Assembly: GCF_023736155.1 (NCBI RefSeq)
Contig: NZ_JAMLJJ010000001.1
Coordinates: 124,001 to 188,000 of the forward strand
Source of the DNA: Larsenimonas salina
Lineage (GTDB): Bacteria > Pseudomonadota > Gammaproteobacteria > Pseudomonadales > Halomonadaceae
Direction: 5' to 3'
DNA length: 64,000 bases
Every line of letters begins with the position of its first letter. Within the stretch, counting starts at the first letter, position 1. The position numbers and the translations under genes are program-made. Positions 19,428 through 30,443 of the stretch are shown here, one piece after another. The notes under the pieces were generated by a model that did not search any database, had not been told where the DNA came from, and saw only the letters and a program-made list of their open reading frames with translations.

Positions 19428-19456
19428 TTGAGGGGGGGCAGGGGCGCTGGTATTCT
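19428..19456 (+). promoter_or_regulatory. Promoter of the RNase P RNA gene
   Basis: A -35 TTGAGG (19428-19433), a 17-base spacer and a -10 TATTCT (19451-19456), placing the start near 19464, which agrees with the 5' end inferred from helix pairing. The spacer is notably G-rich. Confidence 0.8.
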
Positions 19457-19465
19457 TCCCCGCTT

Positions 19466-19822
<357 letters not shown>

Positions 19823-19867
19823 TCACATTTCACACCACATCCAGTAGCCACGGATTCGAGTTCATTC

Positions 19868-20818
19868 ATGTCATCATCTTCGACGCCCCCCCGGGACTTT
19901 CTTCATAAAAGCGTCCTGCTCGATGGGGCTGTCGAGCAGTTGGTGACCGAGCCAGGCGGTTGCTATCTGGACGGCACCTTCGGTCGCGGCGGCCATAGTC
20001 GCGCGATTCTCGAGCGGTTATCGCCTAATGGTCAGCTGCTTGCCATTGACCGTGACCCGCAGGCCATCGACACCGCATCGGCCATCGACGACCCCCGCTT
20101 TCAAATTGCTCGTGCGCCGTTTTCGCAGTTGGGTGACGTCGCATCACGTCATGATGTGTTCGGTCGCGTCGATGGCATTCTGCTCGACATCGGTGTCTCT
20201 TCCCCGCAGCTTGACGACGGCAGTCGCGGCTTCAGCTTTCTGCGTGACGGGCCGCTGGATATGCGTATGGACCCCGACCACGGCCAGAGTGTGGCTGAAT
20301 GGCTCGAGCACGTCAGTGAGCGGGAGCTCGCCTCGGTCATGAAGACCTACGGTGAAGAGCGCTTTGCCAAGCGGTTGGCCCGTGCAATTGTCACGGAGCG
20401 CAAGCAGACCCCGATCACCGGCACCCATCAGCTTGCCGAGCTGATCAAGGAGGCCCACCCCGCCTGGGAGAAACACAAGCACCCGGCGACCCGCGCCTTC
20501 CAGGCGTTTCGCATCCACATCAACGATGAACTTGGTGAGCTCGAGCGCGCGCTTGATGCCGCACTTGAAACCCTGTCCGTCGGTGGCCGGCTGGTAGTGA
20601 TCAGCTTTCATTCGCTCGAGGACCGCATCGTCAAGCGCTTCATGCGGGAAAAGGCGCGGGGCGATGTCGATGTACCCAAGGGATTGCCGCTTCGAGAAGA
20701 TCAGTTGAACCGTCGGCTCAAGCTGGTCGGTAAGGCGTTGAAGCCGACCGAGGATGAAATTTCGCTGAACCCGAGGGCACGAAGTGCTGTCATGCGTATA
20801 GCGGAAAAACTGGCGTAA
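19868..20818 (+). CDS. rsmH: 16S rRNA N4-methyltransferase C1402 RsmH
   Basis: A 316-residue methyltransferase (formerly MraW) that methylates N4 of C1402. The N-terminus has [13 protein letters not shown]; the SAM-binding motif [16 protein letters not shown] lies near residues 35-50; [22 protein letters not shown] and the C-terminal [15 protein letters not shown] are canonical. It opens the dcw cluster here; mraZ, usually just upstream, is absent. The Shine-Dalgarno sequence is weak (a lone GAG at about -11). Confidence 0.96.
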   Translation: MSSSSTPPRDFLHKSVLLDGAVEQLVTEPGGCYLDGTFGRGGHSRAILERLSPNGQLLAIDRDPQAIDTASAIDDPRFQIARAPFSQLGDVASRHDVFGRVDGILLDIGVSSPQLDDGSRGFSFLRDGPLDMRMDPDHGQSVAEWLEHVSERELASVMKTYGEERFAKRLARAIVTERKQTPITGTHQLAELIKEAHPAWEKHKHPATRAFQAFRIHINDELGELERALDAALETLSVGGRLVVISFHSLEDRIVKRFMREKARGDVDVPKGLPLREDQLNRRLKLVGKALKPTEDEISLNPRARSAVMRIAEKLA

Positions 20819-20826
20819 GAGGAAGC

Positions 20827-21159
20827 ATGGCAAAACGCACGCGTACGCAGACCCCGAACTGGCTTGGCCAACTGCCGTTCAGTCTTCATTTTCGGCCCTC
20901 GTTCATGGGAGTGGCCATTCTGTTTTTGCTGGTCGTGCTGTCGGCGTTTGTCGTCGTGACAAGCGCCCACCACACGAGGGTGCAGTACGTCCGTCTTCAA
21001 AAGATGGAACGTCAGCACGATCAGCTGCAGACCAACTGGAGCCGGCTGTTGCTCGAGGAAAGTACCTGGTCTTCGCCTTCCCGGATCGAGGCGCTGGCGC
21101 AGAAACGGTTGAACATGCACGTACCAGACGTCAATGACAGCAGGGTGATCCGGCCATGA
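20827..21159 (+). CDS. ftsL: Cell division protein FtsL
   Basis: A 110-residue bitopic divisome protein. A basic N-terminus is followed by one membrane helix (about residues 29-47, VAILFLLVVLSAFVVVTS) and a periplasmic coiled coil with heptad hydrophobics (VRLQKMERQHDQLQTNWSRL). FtsL forms the FtsQLB complex that activates FtsWI. Family sequence identity is low, but size, topology and position between rsmH and ftsI are decisive. AAGAGGAAGC precedes the ATG. Confidence 0.93.
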   Translation: MAKRTRTQTPNWLGQLPFSLHFRPSFMGVAILFLLVVLSAFVVVTSAHHTRVQYVRLQKMERQHDQLQTNWSRLLLEESTWSSPSRIEALAQKRLNMHVPDVNDSRVIRP

Positions 21160-22880
21160 GCAGGCAGAAGGACACATCATCGAGCGACAGCGAATACCAC
21201 CCGATGTCGCCGTGGCGGTTTCGATTCATCGTTTTCATCATTCTCGCGGCCATGGCCGTACTGGCCGGGCGTATTGTCTACCTTCAGGTGGTCGATCATC
21301 AGTTCCTGAAGGGCCAGGGGGACGCTCGCACCCTGCGTGTTGAGACCATCGACGCCCACCGGGGCATGATTACCGACCGCGACGGCGAGCCACTGGCGGT
21401 GTCAACGCCTGTTGTCACCCTCTGGGCCAATCCTCAGGAACTGCCGGACGATCGCGCAACGCTTACCCGGCTTGCCAAGTCGCTCGGCGACGATCCAGGC
21501 GACTTCATCAATCGGGTCGAGCGCTACCGCAAGAAATCCTTCATGTATCTGAAGCGCCAGGTCACTCCCAGCCCGGCCCAGGCCGTGCTCGATCTGGGGA
21601 TTGCGGGGGTGTATGGCAAGCACGATTACAAGCGCTATTACCCGACCGGCGAGGTTACCGCGCAGCTTCTTGGGGTGACCAACATCGACGACAAGGGTCA
21701 GGAGGGCCTCGAGCTTGCCTACGACGACTATCTGTCCGGCACGCCCGGCAAGCGTCGCGTACTGAAAGACCGTAAAGGCCGGCTGGTGCGTGATCTTCAC
21801 CTGATTCGAGACGCCGAGCCTGGCGGCGACCTGCAGCTCACGATCAATCTGCGCCTTCAGTACATGGCCTACCGCGAGCTCAAGGCTGCCGTGCGTGAGC
21901 ATCACGCCGATGCCGGTACGCTTGTGATGATCGACGCGCACAATGGTGAGGTACTGGCGATGGCGAATGCGCCGTCGTTCAATCCCAACAATCGTGCGAA
22001 CCTCGACCCGGCCGGACTCAGGAATCGGGGCGTCACCGACGCCTTCGAACCGGGCTCGGTGATGAAGCCGCTGGCCATGTGCGCCGGGCTATCGTCCGGC
22101 AAGTTCACCCCTGATACGGTGATCGACACCTCGCCCGGCTGGATGGTGCTGGACCACAAGTACACCATCAAGGACAGCCTCGATTTCGGCAAGCTGACCA
22201 TGACCGGGATCATCACCAAGTCCTCGAACATCGGCATGACCCATATGGCGCTGGCTCTGCCGGACGACGCCATCTGGAACATGTACAGCAAGATGGGCCT
22301 CGGCCAGGAACCGGAGGACATTACCTTCCCGGGCGAGGCGTCGGGCAGCCTGCCGTCGCCGTATCACTGGTCCAAGGCCAAGCGCGCCACGCTTGCCTAT
22401 GGGTATGGACTGTCGGCCTCGGCGCTTCAGCTGGCGGCGGCCTACACCACCATCACCAATGATGGCCGCCGAGTGCCGGCGACCCTGTTCAAGCGTCGCT
22501 CGCCGGTCAAGGGCAAGCAGATCGTGACGCCTGATGTGGCGCATCAAGTGCTCAAGATGATGGAAACCGTGGTTGAGCCCGGGGGCAGTGGCTACCGCGC
22601 CGCCGTCAACGGCTATCGCGTCGCCGGCAAGACGGGCACCGTGCGCAAGGTCGGTGTCGAGGGCTATCAGAGAAAGGCCTATCGCGCCAACTTCCTCGGC
22701 ATCGCTCCGGCAAGCAACCCGCGCATCATTACCATGATTTCGATCGACAATCCCAAGGGCAAGGAATTCTACGGCGGTCAGGTCTCGGCACCGATCTTTG
22801 CCCGTGTGGCCGGCAAGGCCTTGAGGCTTCTGGATGTTCCGCCGGACAACCCCCATGACAACGCGGAGGCGACCCGATGA
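21156..22880 (+). CDS. ftsI: Septal peptidoglycan transpeptidase FtsI (PBP3)
   Basis: A 574-residue class B penicillin-binding protein that cross-links septal peptidoglycan with FtsW. One membrane helix (about residues 24-44) is followed by a non-catalytic pedestal domain and a transpeptidase domain. The active-site motifs are present: SxxK as GSVMKPL (about residue 300), SxN as KSSNIGM (about 353), and KTG as AGKTGTVRK (about 490). The start ATGA overlaps the ftsL stop. It is the main beta-lactam target in the window. Confidence 0.96.
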   Translation: MSRQKDTSSSDSEYHPMSPWRFRFIVFIILAAMAVLAGRIVYLQVVDHQFLKGQGDARTLRVETIDAHRGMITDRDGEPLAVSTPVVTLWANPQELPDDRATLTRLAKSLGDDPGDFINRVERYRKKSFMYLKRQVTPSPAQAVLDLGIAGVYGKHDYKRYYPTGEVTAQLLGVTNIDDKGQEGLELAYDDYLSGTPGKRRVLKDRKGRLVRDLHLIRDAEPGGDLQLTINLRLQYMAYRELKAAVREHHADAGTLVMIDAHNGEVLAMANAPSFNPNNRANLDPAGLRNRGVTDAFEPGSVMKPLAMCAGLSSGKFTPDTVIDTSPGWMVLDHKYTIKDSLDFGKLTMTGIITKSSNIGMTHMALALPDDAIWNMYSKMGLGQEPEDITFPGEASGSLPSPYHWSKAKRATLAYGYGLSASALQLAAAYTTITNDGRRVPATLFKRRSPVKGKQIVTPDVAHQVLKMMETVVEPGGSGYRAAVNGYRVAGKTGTVRKVGVEGYQRKAYRANFLGIAPASNPRIITMISIDNPKGKEFYGGQVSAPIFARVAGKALRLLDVPPDNPHDNAEATR

Positions 22881-24373
22881 CGCCGATTGACACCATCGAC
22901 GGGCCACGGCTGAACCGGCTGCTGGCGCGAACCTGGCCGACGCTTGCTTTCCCCACGCTGCCCGCGACCACGCGCTTGATCGTCGACTCACGCCAGTTGC
23001 GCACAGGCGATGTGTTCGTGGCCATGCCTGGTGTTCACGCCGATGGGCGCGATTTCATAGTGCAGGCGCTTCAGCAGGGCGCGGCGCTGATTCTTGCTCA
23101 TGTCGCGGGTGAAAACGAGGCCGGGGCGCTTGATGATGAAGCGCGCGTGGTCGCGGTGCCGGGGCTCAAGGCGCGCCTGGGGGGCCTGTGTGTCGACGCG
23201 TTCGAGGTGCCCGAGCCGCTTGGGCTGACCGCAGTGACCGGCACCAACGGCAAGAGCTCGGTGGCGCATTACATTGCGCTGCTCGGTGAGGCACTCGGCC
23301 GCCCGAGCGGTGAAATGGGCACGCTCGGGATCGGGCGGCCGGGACATCTGGTCGATGCAGGCTTGACCACGCCCGGTGTGATCGACGTGCATCGGTTTCT
23401 GGCAAGCTGCGCGCAAGCCGGTGCCGAGCATGTGGCGCTCGAGGCTTCATCGCACGCGCTCGATCAGGGGCGACTTGACGGGGCCTTAATCACGACCGCT
23501 GTCTTTACCAACTTAAGCCGGGACCACCTCGACTATCACCAGACCATGAGCGGCTACGCAGCCGCCAAGGCGCGCCTGTTTCAGCGTGAGGAACTCGAGC
23601 TTGCGGTGGTCAACGCAGACGACCCGCTGTCGCGGTTGATGCTTGCAGGCCTCAAGCCAGGCGTTCGCACGCTTCACGTCGGTACCGGGCCGGACGCGGC
23701 GTTTCGCATTCTTGATGTCTCCTACGTTCAGAAGGGACTTCATGCGCGCATCGAGACCCCGGAAGGTGAGCGCACGCTGTCGCTTGGGCTGATGGGGCGA
23801 TTCAATCTCGTGAATGCCTTGCTGAGCGTGGCCGTGCTGTACGGGCAGGGCGTGGCGACGCTTGATGAGGTGCTGTCGGCTGCCGAAAGTCTGACGCCGG
23901 TGCCCGGTCGCATGGAGGTGCTGGACGCCCCCGGACCTGCCGTACTGATCGACTATGCCCATACGCCGGATGCACTGACCAACGCGCTCGAAGCGGTGCG
24001 GGCCCACGTGCCCGGCAGGCTTTGGTGCATCGTTGGCTGTGGTGGTGACCGCGATCCCGGCAAGCGGCCACTGATGGCGAGCGCCGCGCTCGAGTGCGCC
24101 GACCGGCTCGTGATCACCGACGATAATCCGCGCAGTGAGGCCCCTGAATCGATTCGCTCGGCGATGTTCGAGGCGGTTGCCCAGAGCGACGATGTCGAGG
24201 TCATCGGCGGTCGCCAGGCGGCCATCGAGGCCGTGATCGAGCGAGCGGCGGATGACGATGTCATCGTGATTGCCGGCAAGGGTCATGAGGCGTATCAGGA
24301 AATCCAGGGCGTCAGACACCCGTTTTCTGACCAGGCGGTGGCTCGCGCCGCGCTGGAGGCGCGTCATGGCTGA
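22877..24373 (+). CDS. murE: UDP-MurNAc-L-Ala-D-Glu:meso-DAP ligase MurE
   Basis: ATP-dependent Mur ligase adding the third stem-peptide residue. The P-loop is TGTNGKSSVAHY (about residues 121-132). The carboxylated-lysine region appears in HVALEASSHALDQGRLDG, and the substrate-recognition motif is DNPR in VITDDNPRSEAP (about residue 415), which specifies meso-diaminopimelate rather than lysine. Its 498 residues match the family. It overlaps ftsI by 4 bases and murF by 8. Confidence 0.96.
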   Translation: MTPIDTIDGPRLNRLLARTWPTLAFPTLPATTRLIVDSRQLRTGDVFVAMPGVHADGRDFIVQALQQGAALILAHVAGENEAGALDDEARVVAVPGLKARLGGLCVDAFEVPEPLGLTAVTGTNGKSSVAHYIALLGEALGRPSGEMGTLGIGRPGHLVDAGLTTPGVIDVHRFLASCAQAGAEHVALEASSHALDQGRLDGALITTAVFTNLSRDHLDYHQTMSGYAAAKARLFQREELELAVVNADDPLSRLMLAGLKPGVRTLHVGTGPDAAFRILDVSYVQKGLHARIETPEGERTLSLGLMGRFNLVNALLSVAVLYGQGVATLDEVLSAAESLTPVPGRMEVLDAPGPAVLIDYAHTPDALTNALEAVRAHVPGRLWCIVGCGGDRDPGKRPLMASAALECADRLVITDDNPRSEAPESIRSAMFEAVAQSDDVEVIGGRQAAIEAVIERAADDDVIVIAGKGHEAYQEIQGVRHPFSDQAVARAALEARHG

Positions 24374-25730
24374 AACGCTGTTTGAGCTTGCCGATGCCTT
24401 GAACTGCGCGCGCCCGGCGGAAGATCGCGCGGTGGCCAATGTGACAACCGACACTCGGCGCATCGCACCGGGGGATCTGTTCGTTGCGCTGCGCGGCGCT
24501 TCGTTCGATGGCCATGATTTCATCGATCAGGCACTCGAGCAGGGCGCTGTAGCGGTGGTGTGCGAGCCGGGAACGGTCTCACAAGGCGTGCCTTCATTGA
24601 CCGTCCCCGATACGCGCCTGGCGTTCGGGCTGATTGCCCGTGCGCGGCGCAGGCGGTGGGAAGGGCGTCTGCTGGCGGTAACCGGCAACAGCGGCAAGAC
24701 CACCGTCAAGGAAATGCTCGGGGCGATTGCCTCCCGCCACGCGTCAACGCTTGTGACCGAGGGCAATCTGAACAACGACTACGGCGCGCCGATGACGCTC
24801 TTGCGGCTGGAGGCCGAGCACCGTTTGGCGGTGGTAGAGCTTGGGGCCAACCACATTGGTGAAATTGCCTGGACAGCGTCGCTCGCCAGGCCCGAGGTGG
24901 CCGTGATTACCAACGTGACCGGCGCTCATATCGGTGAATTCGGCGGTCGTGGGTTGATTGCGCAGGCCAAGGGTGAGCTGGTGCAGGCATTGCCTGACGC
25001 CGGTACGGCGGTCTTGAACGTCGACGACGACTATTTCCCGCTGTGGGCGGCCATGGCCTCACCGCGGCGGGTGATCGGATTCGGACTCGACCCGCAGGCG
25101 GATGTCACGGCGCGAGAGATTGAACAGGGCGCCCGAGGCTGTTGCAGCTTCGAGCTGATGCTTGATGGTGACAGTGCTGGACGAGTCACGCTTGGGGTAC
25201 TTGGGCGGTACAACGTGAGCAATGCGCTGGCCGCTGCCGCGGGCGCCTGGTCACTTGGCGTGCCGCTTGAGACGATCAAGGCCGGGCTCGAGGCCTTTCG
25301 AGCCGGCAAGGGGCGCATGCGAACGCTTTCGGGGCTTCGTGGCGCCTGTGTGCTTGATGATACTTATAATGCCAACCCCGGCGCGATGCGCGCCGCCATC
25401 GATGTGGTTGCCGCCATGCCCGCGCCGCGCTGGTGTGTGCTCGGTGCCATGGGTGAGCTTGGGGAGCACAGCGCCGAGGCCCATCGGGCACTTGGCGATT
25501 ACGCGCGGGACAAGGGAATTGATACGGTATGCACCTTTGGTCCCGAAGCTGCGCGCACGGCGGCGGCCTTCGGGGCGAACGGGCATCATTTCGAGCGGTT
25601 CGACGCGCTCGAGCAATTTTCCATCGACCATTTGCCGACTCATGCAAGCGTGCTGATCAAGGGATCACGCAGCGCACGCATGGAGCGTCTTGTCGACGCG
25701 CTTACGGCTGGGGCCTTCGAACAGGGTTAA
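24366..25730 (+). CDS. murF: UDP-MurNAc-tripeptide:D-Ala-D-Ala ligase MurF
   Basis: Adds D-Ala-D-Ala to the UDP-MurNAc tripeptide, completing the cytoplasmic precursor. The P-loop is TGNSGKTTVKEML (about residues 107-119), with VVELGANHIGEI and VLDDTYNANPGAMRAA further on. I chose the ATG at 24366, giving 454 residues (E. coli has 452), which begins inside the end of murE in another frame. Upstream in-frame starts lie wholly within murE. mraY follows after 11 bases. Confidence 0.95.
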   Translation: MAETLFELADALNCARPAEDRAVANVTTDTRRIAPGDLFVALRGASFDGHDFIDQALEQGAVAVVCEPGTVSQGVPSLTVPDTRLAFGLIARARRRRWEGRLLAVTGNSGKTTVKEMLGAIASRHASTLVTEGNLNNDYGAPMTLLRLEAEHRLAVVELGANHIGEIAWTASLARPEVAVITNVTGAHIGEFGGRGLIAQAKGELVQALPDAGTAVLNVDDDYFPLWAAMASPRRVIGFGLDPQADVTAREIEQGARGCCSFELMLDGDSAGRVTLGVLGRYNVSNALAAAAGAWSLGVPLETIKAGLEAFRAGKGRMRTLSGLRGACVLDDTYNANPGAMRAAIDVVAAMPAPRWCVLGAMGELGEHSAEAHRALGDYARDKGIDTVCTFGPEAARTAAAFGANGHHFERFDALEQFSIDHLPTHASVLIKGSRSARMERLVDALTAGAFEQG

Positions 25731-25741
25731 GTAAATAGATC

Positions 25742-26824
25742 ATGCTGCTTTTTCTGAGTGAACTGCTGGCGCAGTTCAATACCAGTTTCAACGTCGTCGG
25801 TTATCTGACACTGCGCATTCTGCTGGCCACGCTGACGGCATTGCTGCTCTGCCTGTGGTTCGGCCCGTACCTGATTCGGCGCCTTGTCGAGGGACAGATC
25901 GGTCAGGCCGTGCGTGACGATGGCCCCAAGTCGCATTTGTCCAAGGCCGGTACCCCGACCATGGGCGGGGCGATGATTCTGGTGTCGATCGCGATCACGA
26001 CGCTTTTATGGGGTGATCTTGGCAGCTACTACATCTGGCTGGTGCTTTTGGTGACGCTTGGGTTCGGCGCCATTGGTTGGGTCGATGACTACCGCAAGGT
26101 CATTGAAAAGAACCCCCGCGGGCTTCCGGCCAAGTGGAAGTATTTCTGGCAGTCCCTGATTGGTCTGGCGGCCGGGGTGATCCTCTACGCCACCGCGAGC
26201 TCACCGGTGGAAACCAGTCTGATCGTGCCGTTTTTCAAGCAGATCGTGATTCCCCTCGGCGGATTCTACATTTTGCTGAGCTATCTGGTGATCGTTGGCA
26301 GCTCCAACGCGGTCAATCTGACCGATGGTCTCGATGGTCTGGCCATCATGCCCACTGTGCTGGTGGCGATGGGGCTTGCCGTGTTCGCGTATCTAAGCGG
26401 CAACGCGGTGTTTGCCCAGTACCTGCATATCCCCTTCATTCTGGGGGCCGGTGAACTCGCGGTTTTCTGCGGTGGCCTTATTGGCGCGGGGCTTGGGTTT
26501 CTCTGGTTCAACACCTACCCCGCACAGGTGTTCATGGGCGATGTGGGATCACTGGCGCTTGGCGCTGCCCTCGGCGTGGTGGCAATCGTCGTCCGTCAGG
26601 AGATCGTTCTGTTCATCATGGGCGGCATTTTCGTGGCTGAAACGCTGTCGGTCATCATTCAGGTCGCCTCCTACAAGACCACCGGTCGACGCGTCTTTCG
26701 CATGGCGCCGCTTCATCACCACTTCGAGCTGAAAGGGTGGCCGGAGCCGCGCGTCATCGTGCGGTTCTGGATCATCACGGTGGTCCTGGTGCTGTTGGGT
26801 CTTGCAACGTTGAAGGTGCGCTGA
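25742..26824 (+). CDS. mraY: Phospho-MurNAc-pentapeptide translocase MraY
   Basis: A 360-residue, ten-helix integral membrane enzyme that transfers phospho-MurNAc-pentapeptide to undecaprenyl phosphate, forming lipid I. The Asp-rich signature WVDDYRKV is near residue 115, the Mg-binding [14 protein letters not shown] near 193-206, and the cytoplasmic [11 protein letters not shown] near 323-333. Length and motifs are the same as in E. coli. It is separated from murD by a single base. Confidence 0.97.
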   Translation: MLLFLSELLAQFNTSFNVVGYLTLRILLATLTALLLCLWFGPYLIRRLVEGQIGQAVRDDGPKSHLSKAGTPTMGGAMILVSIAITTLLWGDLGSYYIWLVLLVTLGFGAIGWVDDYRKVIEKNPRGLPAKWKYFWQSLIGLAAGVILYATASSPVETSLIVPFFKQIVIPLGGFYILLSYLVIVGSSNAVNLTDGLDGLAIMPTVLVAMGLAVFAYLSGNAVFAQYLHIPFILGAGELAVFCGGLIGAGLGFLWFNTYPAQVFMGDVGSLALGAALGVVAIVVRQEIVLFIMGGIFVAETLSVIIQVASYKTTGRRVFRMAPLHHHFELKGWPEPRVIVRFWIITVVLVLLGLATLKVR

Positions 26825-26825
26825 C

Positions 26826-28172
26826 ATGGAGCACGCCGTTTCAGTCGACGGCAAGACCGTCGTGGTCGGGCTTGGGGTGTCGGGACTTGCCATTGCGCGG
26901 CACTTGAGACGCCAGGGCGAGCCGTTCGTCATGGCGGATACGCGACTCGTGCCGCCAGGGCGGGATGCGTTTCGCAGCGAGTTTCCCGAGGTGCCCCTTT
27001 TGACCGGGCCACTTGAGGCGCTTTCGCTTGAGCGTGCGCGTGAGGTCGTGATCAGCCCAGGCGTTGCGCCGACCACGCCGGGGCTTCCCGCGCACGTGAT
27101 CGGAGAGCTCACGCTCTTTGCTCGGGCTCGGCGCGCCTGTGGCCGCTCGACTCGATTGATCGCCATCACCGGGTCGAATGCCAAGTCGACGGTCACCACG
27201 CTTGTGGGGGAAATGGCCTGCGCCGTTGGCGGTAGGGTCGGCGTGGGTGGCAATCTCGGGCGCGCCGCGCTGGATCTTTTCGAGGACGCCGATACCTACG
27301 TACTTGAACTGTCGTCGTTTCAGCTTGAAACCACGGCGGATCTCGGCGCCGATGTGGCCTGTTATTTGAATCTCAGTGAAGACCACCTGGACCGTCATGC
27401 CACCATGGCGGGCTACAACGCCGCCAAGCAGCGCATCTTCGAGTCAGCTACTCAGGCAGTGGTCAACCGGGACGACGCGCTGACGGCTCCGGCCCGCGAA
27501 CTCCCGTGTCGTGTGTTCACCACTCAGGTGCCGTCGTCGAACGAGTGGGGGCTGTCGCTGCACGAGGGGGAGCTTTGGTTGATGCATGGCGCTCGCCCGT
27601 TGATGGCGGCCAGTCAGGTGTGTCTTCAGGGGCAGCACAACCTGTCCAATGCCCTGGCGGCGCTTGCGATCGGTGACGCCATGGGGTGGCCGGTCGAAAC
27701 AATGTGCGAGGTGCTGGCAACGTTCAAGGGCTTGCCGCATCGCATGGAGCTTGTGACCGAGCGCCAGGGCGTTCGCTGGATCAACGACTCAAAAGGCACC
27801 AATGTTGGCGCAACGCTTGCCGCCATTAGAGGCTTGTTGCCGGCGCTTGCAGGGCGATTGATCGTGCTGGCCGGCGGCGTTGGCAAGGGGGCCGATTTTT
27901 CGCCGCTTGCGAGCGCTTTTGATGGCCGGGGCGAGGTGATCGCGTTCGGGCGCGATCGGGCGTTGCTTGCCGACGCGCTGTCCCCTGCGGTGCCGGTCGA
28001 GGTTGTCGACGATCTTGCCTCGGCGCATGAGCGGGCCAGGTGCCGCGCTGAACCCGGTGACGTGGTGCTGCTGTCGCCGGCCTGTGCAAGCCTTGATCAG
28101 TTCGACAATTTCGAGCGTCGTGGCGAGGCGTTTCGAGCCCTGGTGCTGGAAGGAGACAACGATGGGACTTAA
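26826..28172 (+). CDS. murD: UDP-MurNAc-L-Ala:D-Glu ligase MurD
   Basis: Adds D-glutamate to UDP-MurNAc-L-Ala. The Rossmann-like N-domain starts VVVGLGVSGLAIARHL. The P-loop is ITGSNAKSTVTTL (about residues 115-127), with Ala where many Mur ligases have Gly; this variant is common in pseudomonad-type MurD. YVLELSSFQLETT and NDSKGTNVGAT follow. Its 448 residues match the family. Its 3' end overlaps ftsW by 11 bases. Confidence 0.95.
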   Translation: MEHAVSVDGKTVVVGLGVSGLAIARHLRRQGEPFVMADTRLVPPGRDAFRSEFPEVPLLTGPLEALSLERAREVVISPGVAPTTPGLPAHVIGELTLFARARRACGRSTRLIAITGSNAKSTVTTLVGEMACAVGGRVGVGGNLGRAALDLFEDADTYVLELSSFQLETTADLGADVACYLNLSEDHLDRHATMAGYNAAKQRIFESATQAVVNRDDALTAPARELPCRVFTTQVPSSNEWGLSLHEGELWLMHGARPLMAASQVCLQGQHNLSNALAALAIGDAMGWPVETMCEVLATFKGLPHRMELVTERQGVRWINDSKGTNVGATLAAIRGLLPALAGRLIVLAGGVGKGADFSPLASAFDGRGEVIAFGRDRALLADALSPAVPVEVVDDLASAHERARCRAEPGDVVLLSPACASLDQFDNFERRGEAFRALVLEGDNDGT

Positions 28173-29367
28173 AACCTGGGAGCAGCGTCTGTCGACCGAG
28201 CACCATGTCGTGGACGGGTGGCTTTTGTGCTCGGCGATCGCGCTCTTGACCATCGGCTGGATCATGGTGACCTCGGCCTCGACCGAGATCGCGACCAGTC
28301 AGACCGGTAATGCGTATTATTATTCGATTCGCCACGGCATTTACGTGTTGATCGCGGCCAGTGCGGCCTTTATTACCATGCGGGTGCCCATGACCTGGTG
28401 GCGTCGTAATGGCCCAACGCTTTTGTTAATTGCAGCGATTCTCCTCGCGGCGGTTCTGATTGTCGGGCGCGAGGTGAACGGCAGCCGGCGCTGGATTTCG
28501 CTCGGCCCGATCAACCTTCAAACCTCTGAAGTCGCGAAGCTGTGTCTGGTGGTGTACCTGAGTGGCTACATCGAGCGGCACCTGACTCGGGTACGACATA
28601 CCTGGTGGGGATTTCTGGCGCCGCTGTGCCTGACCTTCGGGCTTGGGGCGCTTTTGATCATGGAGCCGGATTACGGCGCCACGGTCGTGCTGCTGTCGAC
28701 CACCATGGGTGTACTGCTGTTGGCGGGCGCGTCGCTCTGGCGTTTTGTATTGCTTTCAGGCGGGGTGATCGCGCTTGGTGCGATGATGGCCGTGGCCGAA
28801 CCTTACCGCATGCAGCGCATCACAAGCTTTCTTGACCCCTGGGCCAACCAGTACGGCAGCGGGTATCAGCTTACCCAGGCGCTGATCGCGTTCGGTCGCG
28901 GTGGCTGGGAGGGGCTCGGGCTTGGCAATAGCGTCCAGAAGCTCTTCTATCTGCCTGAGGCCCATACCGACTTCGTGTTCTCTGTATTGGCCGAGGAACT
29001 GGGAATGGCCGGTGCGGTCGGGGTCGTTGCCCTGTTTGGCGTGTTGATCTACAGAGCGTTCGTGGTCGGACGGACTGCGGAGACGTCCAAGCGCTTGTTT
29101 TCGGCCTACGTCTGTTACGGTGTTGGCTTGATCTTCGCGGCGCAGGCGTTTGTCAATATTGCGGTCAACGTTGGCTTTCTGCCGACCAAGGGTCTGACGC
29201 TTCCGCTGTTAAGCTACGGCGGGTCGAGCCTGATCATCAGTGGCATCATGGTAGGGCTTTTGCTCCGCGTGGACGGTGAAACCCGAGCGCGCAAGCGCAT
29301 CGCCGAAGACGTCAAGCGGCGCAATCAGCGCCCGGTCAAGCGGGCGCCCCGGGAGGCCAGTCAATGA
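28162..29367 (+). CDS. ftsW: Septal peptidoglycan polymerase FtsW
   Basis: A 401-residue SEDS-family glycosyltransferase with about ten membrane helices that polymerises lipid II at the septum with FtsI. The catalytic Asp lies in the periplasmic loop, in the LPEAHTDFVFSVLAEELG segment (about residues 275-292). The closing GLTLPLLSYGGSSLI is the SEDS signature. The ATG at 28162 has AGGAG at -11 and lies inside the end of murD. A much longer reading from 27967 is just murD in another frame. Confidence 0.95.
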   Translation: MGLKTWEQRLSTEHHVVDGWLLCSAIALLTIGWIMVTSASTEIATSQTGNAYYYSIRHGIYVLIAASAAFITMRVPMTWWRRNGPTLLLIAAILLAAVLIVGREVNGSRRWISLGPINLQTSEVAKLCLVVYLSGYIERHLTRVRHTWWGFLAPLCLTFGLGALLIMEPDYGATVVLLSTTMGVLLLAGASLWRFVLLSGGVIALGAMMAVAEPYRMQRITSFLDPWANQYGSGYQLTQALIAFGRGGWEGLGLGNSVQKLFYLPEAHTDFVFSVLAEELGMAGAVGVVALFGVLIYRAFVVGRTAETSKRLFSAYVCYGVGLIFAAQAFVNIAVNVGFLPTKGLTLPLLSYGGSSLIISGIMVGLLLRVDGETRARKRIAEDVKRRNQRPVKRAPREASQ

Positions 29368-30443
29368 AGCGGGCCCTGATCATGGCTGGCGGCACTGGCG
29401 GCCACGTTGTTCCAGCACTGACGCTTGCCAAGGCGCTGTCGGAACGGGGCGTAGATGTGCACTGGCTTGGCACCCCCCGTGGCATCGAAAACACGCTGGT
29501 ACCAAAGGCGGGCTATACCCTGCATCACATCAAGGTCTCAGGCCTTCGAGGCAATGGTGCGGCGGAATGGCTGAAAGCGCCCTATAAGCTCTGGGCCGCC
29601 ATCGCCGAGGCGCGAAAGGTAATTCAAACACTCAAGCCCGGCATCGTGATTGGCCTTGGCGGCTTTGCAAGTGGTCCGGGCGGTGTGGCGGCAAAGCTTG
29701 TGGGCGTGCCCCTGGTCATACATGAACAAAATGCCATCGCGGGTCTTACCAACAAGTGCCTGGCGCGCCTTGCTACACGCACCTATGCGGCGTTTCCAGG
29801 GGCCTTTCCCGGCAAGCGCGATGTTTCGGTGGTCGGTAACCCGGTGCGTGATGACATCGAGCGGGTCGGACGCACGCCCCGCGAGGCTACTTTCTATGAG
29901 GGCCGGCCGCTACGCGTGGCGGTGACCGGTGGGTCTCTCGGCGCGAAGGCGCTCAATGAGGTCGTGCCACAGGCACTTGGCCAGCTGGCGCCGGATGTTC
30001 GACCCGAGGTGCGGCATCAGGCCGGCCGGGACAAGCGCGCCGTCACAAGCGAGGCCTACGCCGCCGCCGGCGTCGAGGCCGAGGTGGTCGAGTTCATCGA
30101 TGACATGGCCGCGCTCTATGCGTGGGCCGATCTGATGATCTGTCGCTCGGGTGCGCTGACGGTTTCGGAGCTGGCGGCGGCGGCGATGCCAGCGATTCTG
30201 GTGCCGTTTCCGCATGCGGTCGACGATCATCAGGCGATCAACGCAGGGTTTCTGGCCGACCACGGCGCGGCCGTCATGGTGCGCCAGAACAAACTGACGC
30301 CCGAGGCACTCTCTGAACAATTAACGGCGCTACTGGTGCCGGACACACTATCGACAATGGCCCGCAACGCGCGGGCACAGGCTCGACTCGACGCCATGGC
30401 CTGCATGGCTCAGCAATGCATGGAGATCGGTTTTGAGCAGTAA
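29364..30443 (+). CDS. murG: Lipid II synthase MurG
   Basis: Peripheral inner-membrane glycosyltransferase (359 residues) that adds GlcNAc to lipid I. GT-B fold: [19 protein letters not shown] at the N-terminus, [17 protein letters not shown] near residue 123, [16 protein letters not shown] near 190, and the UDP-GlcNAc site [20 protein letters not shown] near 263-282. It overlaps ftsW by 4 bases and murC by 11. Confidence 0.96.
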   Translation: MKRALIMAGGTGGHVVPALTLAKALSERGVDVHWLGTPRGIENTLVPKAGYTLHHIKVSGLRGNGAAEWLKAPYKLWAAIAEARKVIQTLKPGIVIGLGGFASGPGGVAAKLVGVPLVIHEQNAIAGLTNKCLARLATRTYAAFPGAFPGKRDVSVVGNPVRDDIERVGRTPREATFYEGRPLRVAVTGGSLGAKALNEVVPQALGQLAPDVRPEVRHQAGRDKRAVTSEAYAAAGVEAEVVEFIDDMAALYAWADLMICRSGALTVSELAAAAMPAILVPFPHAVDDHQAINAGFLADHGAAVMVRQNKLTPEALSEQLTALLVPDTLSTMARNARAQARLDAMACMAQQCMEIGFEQ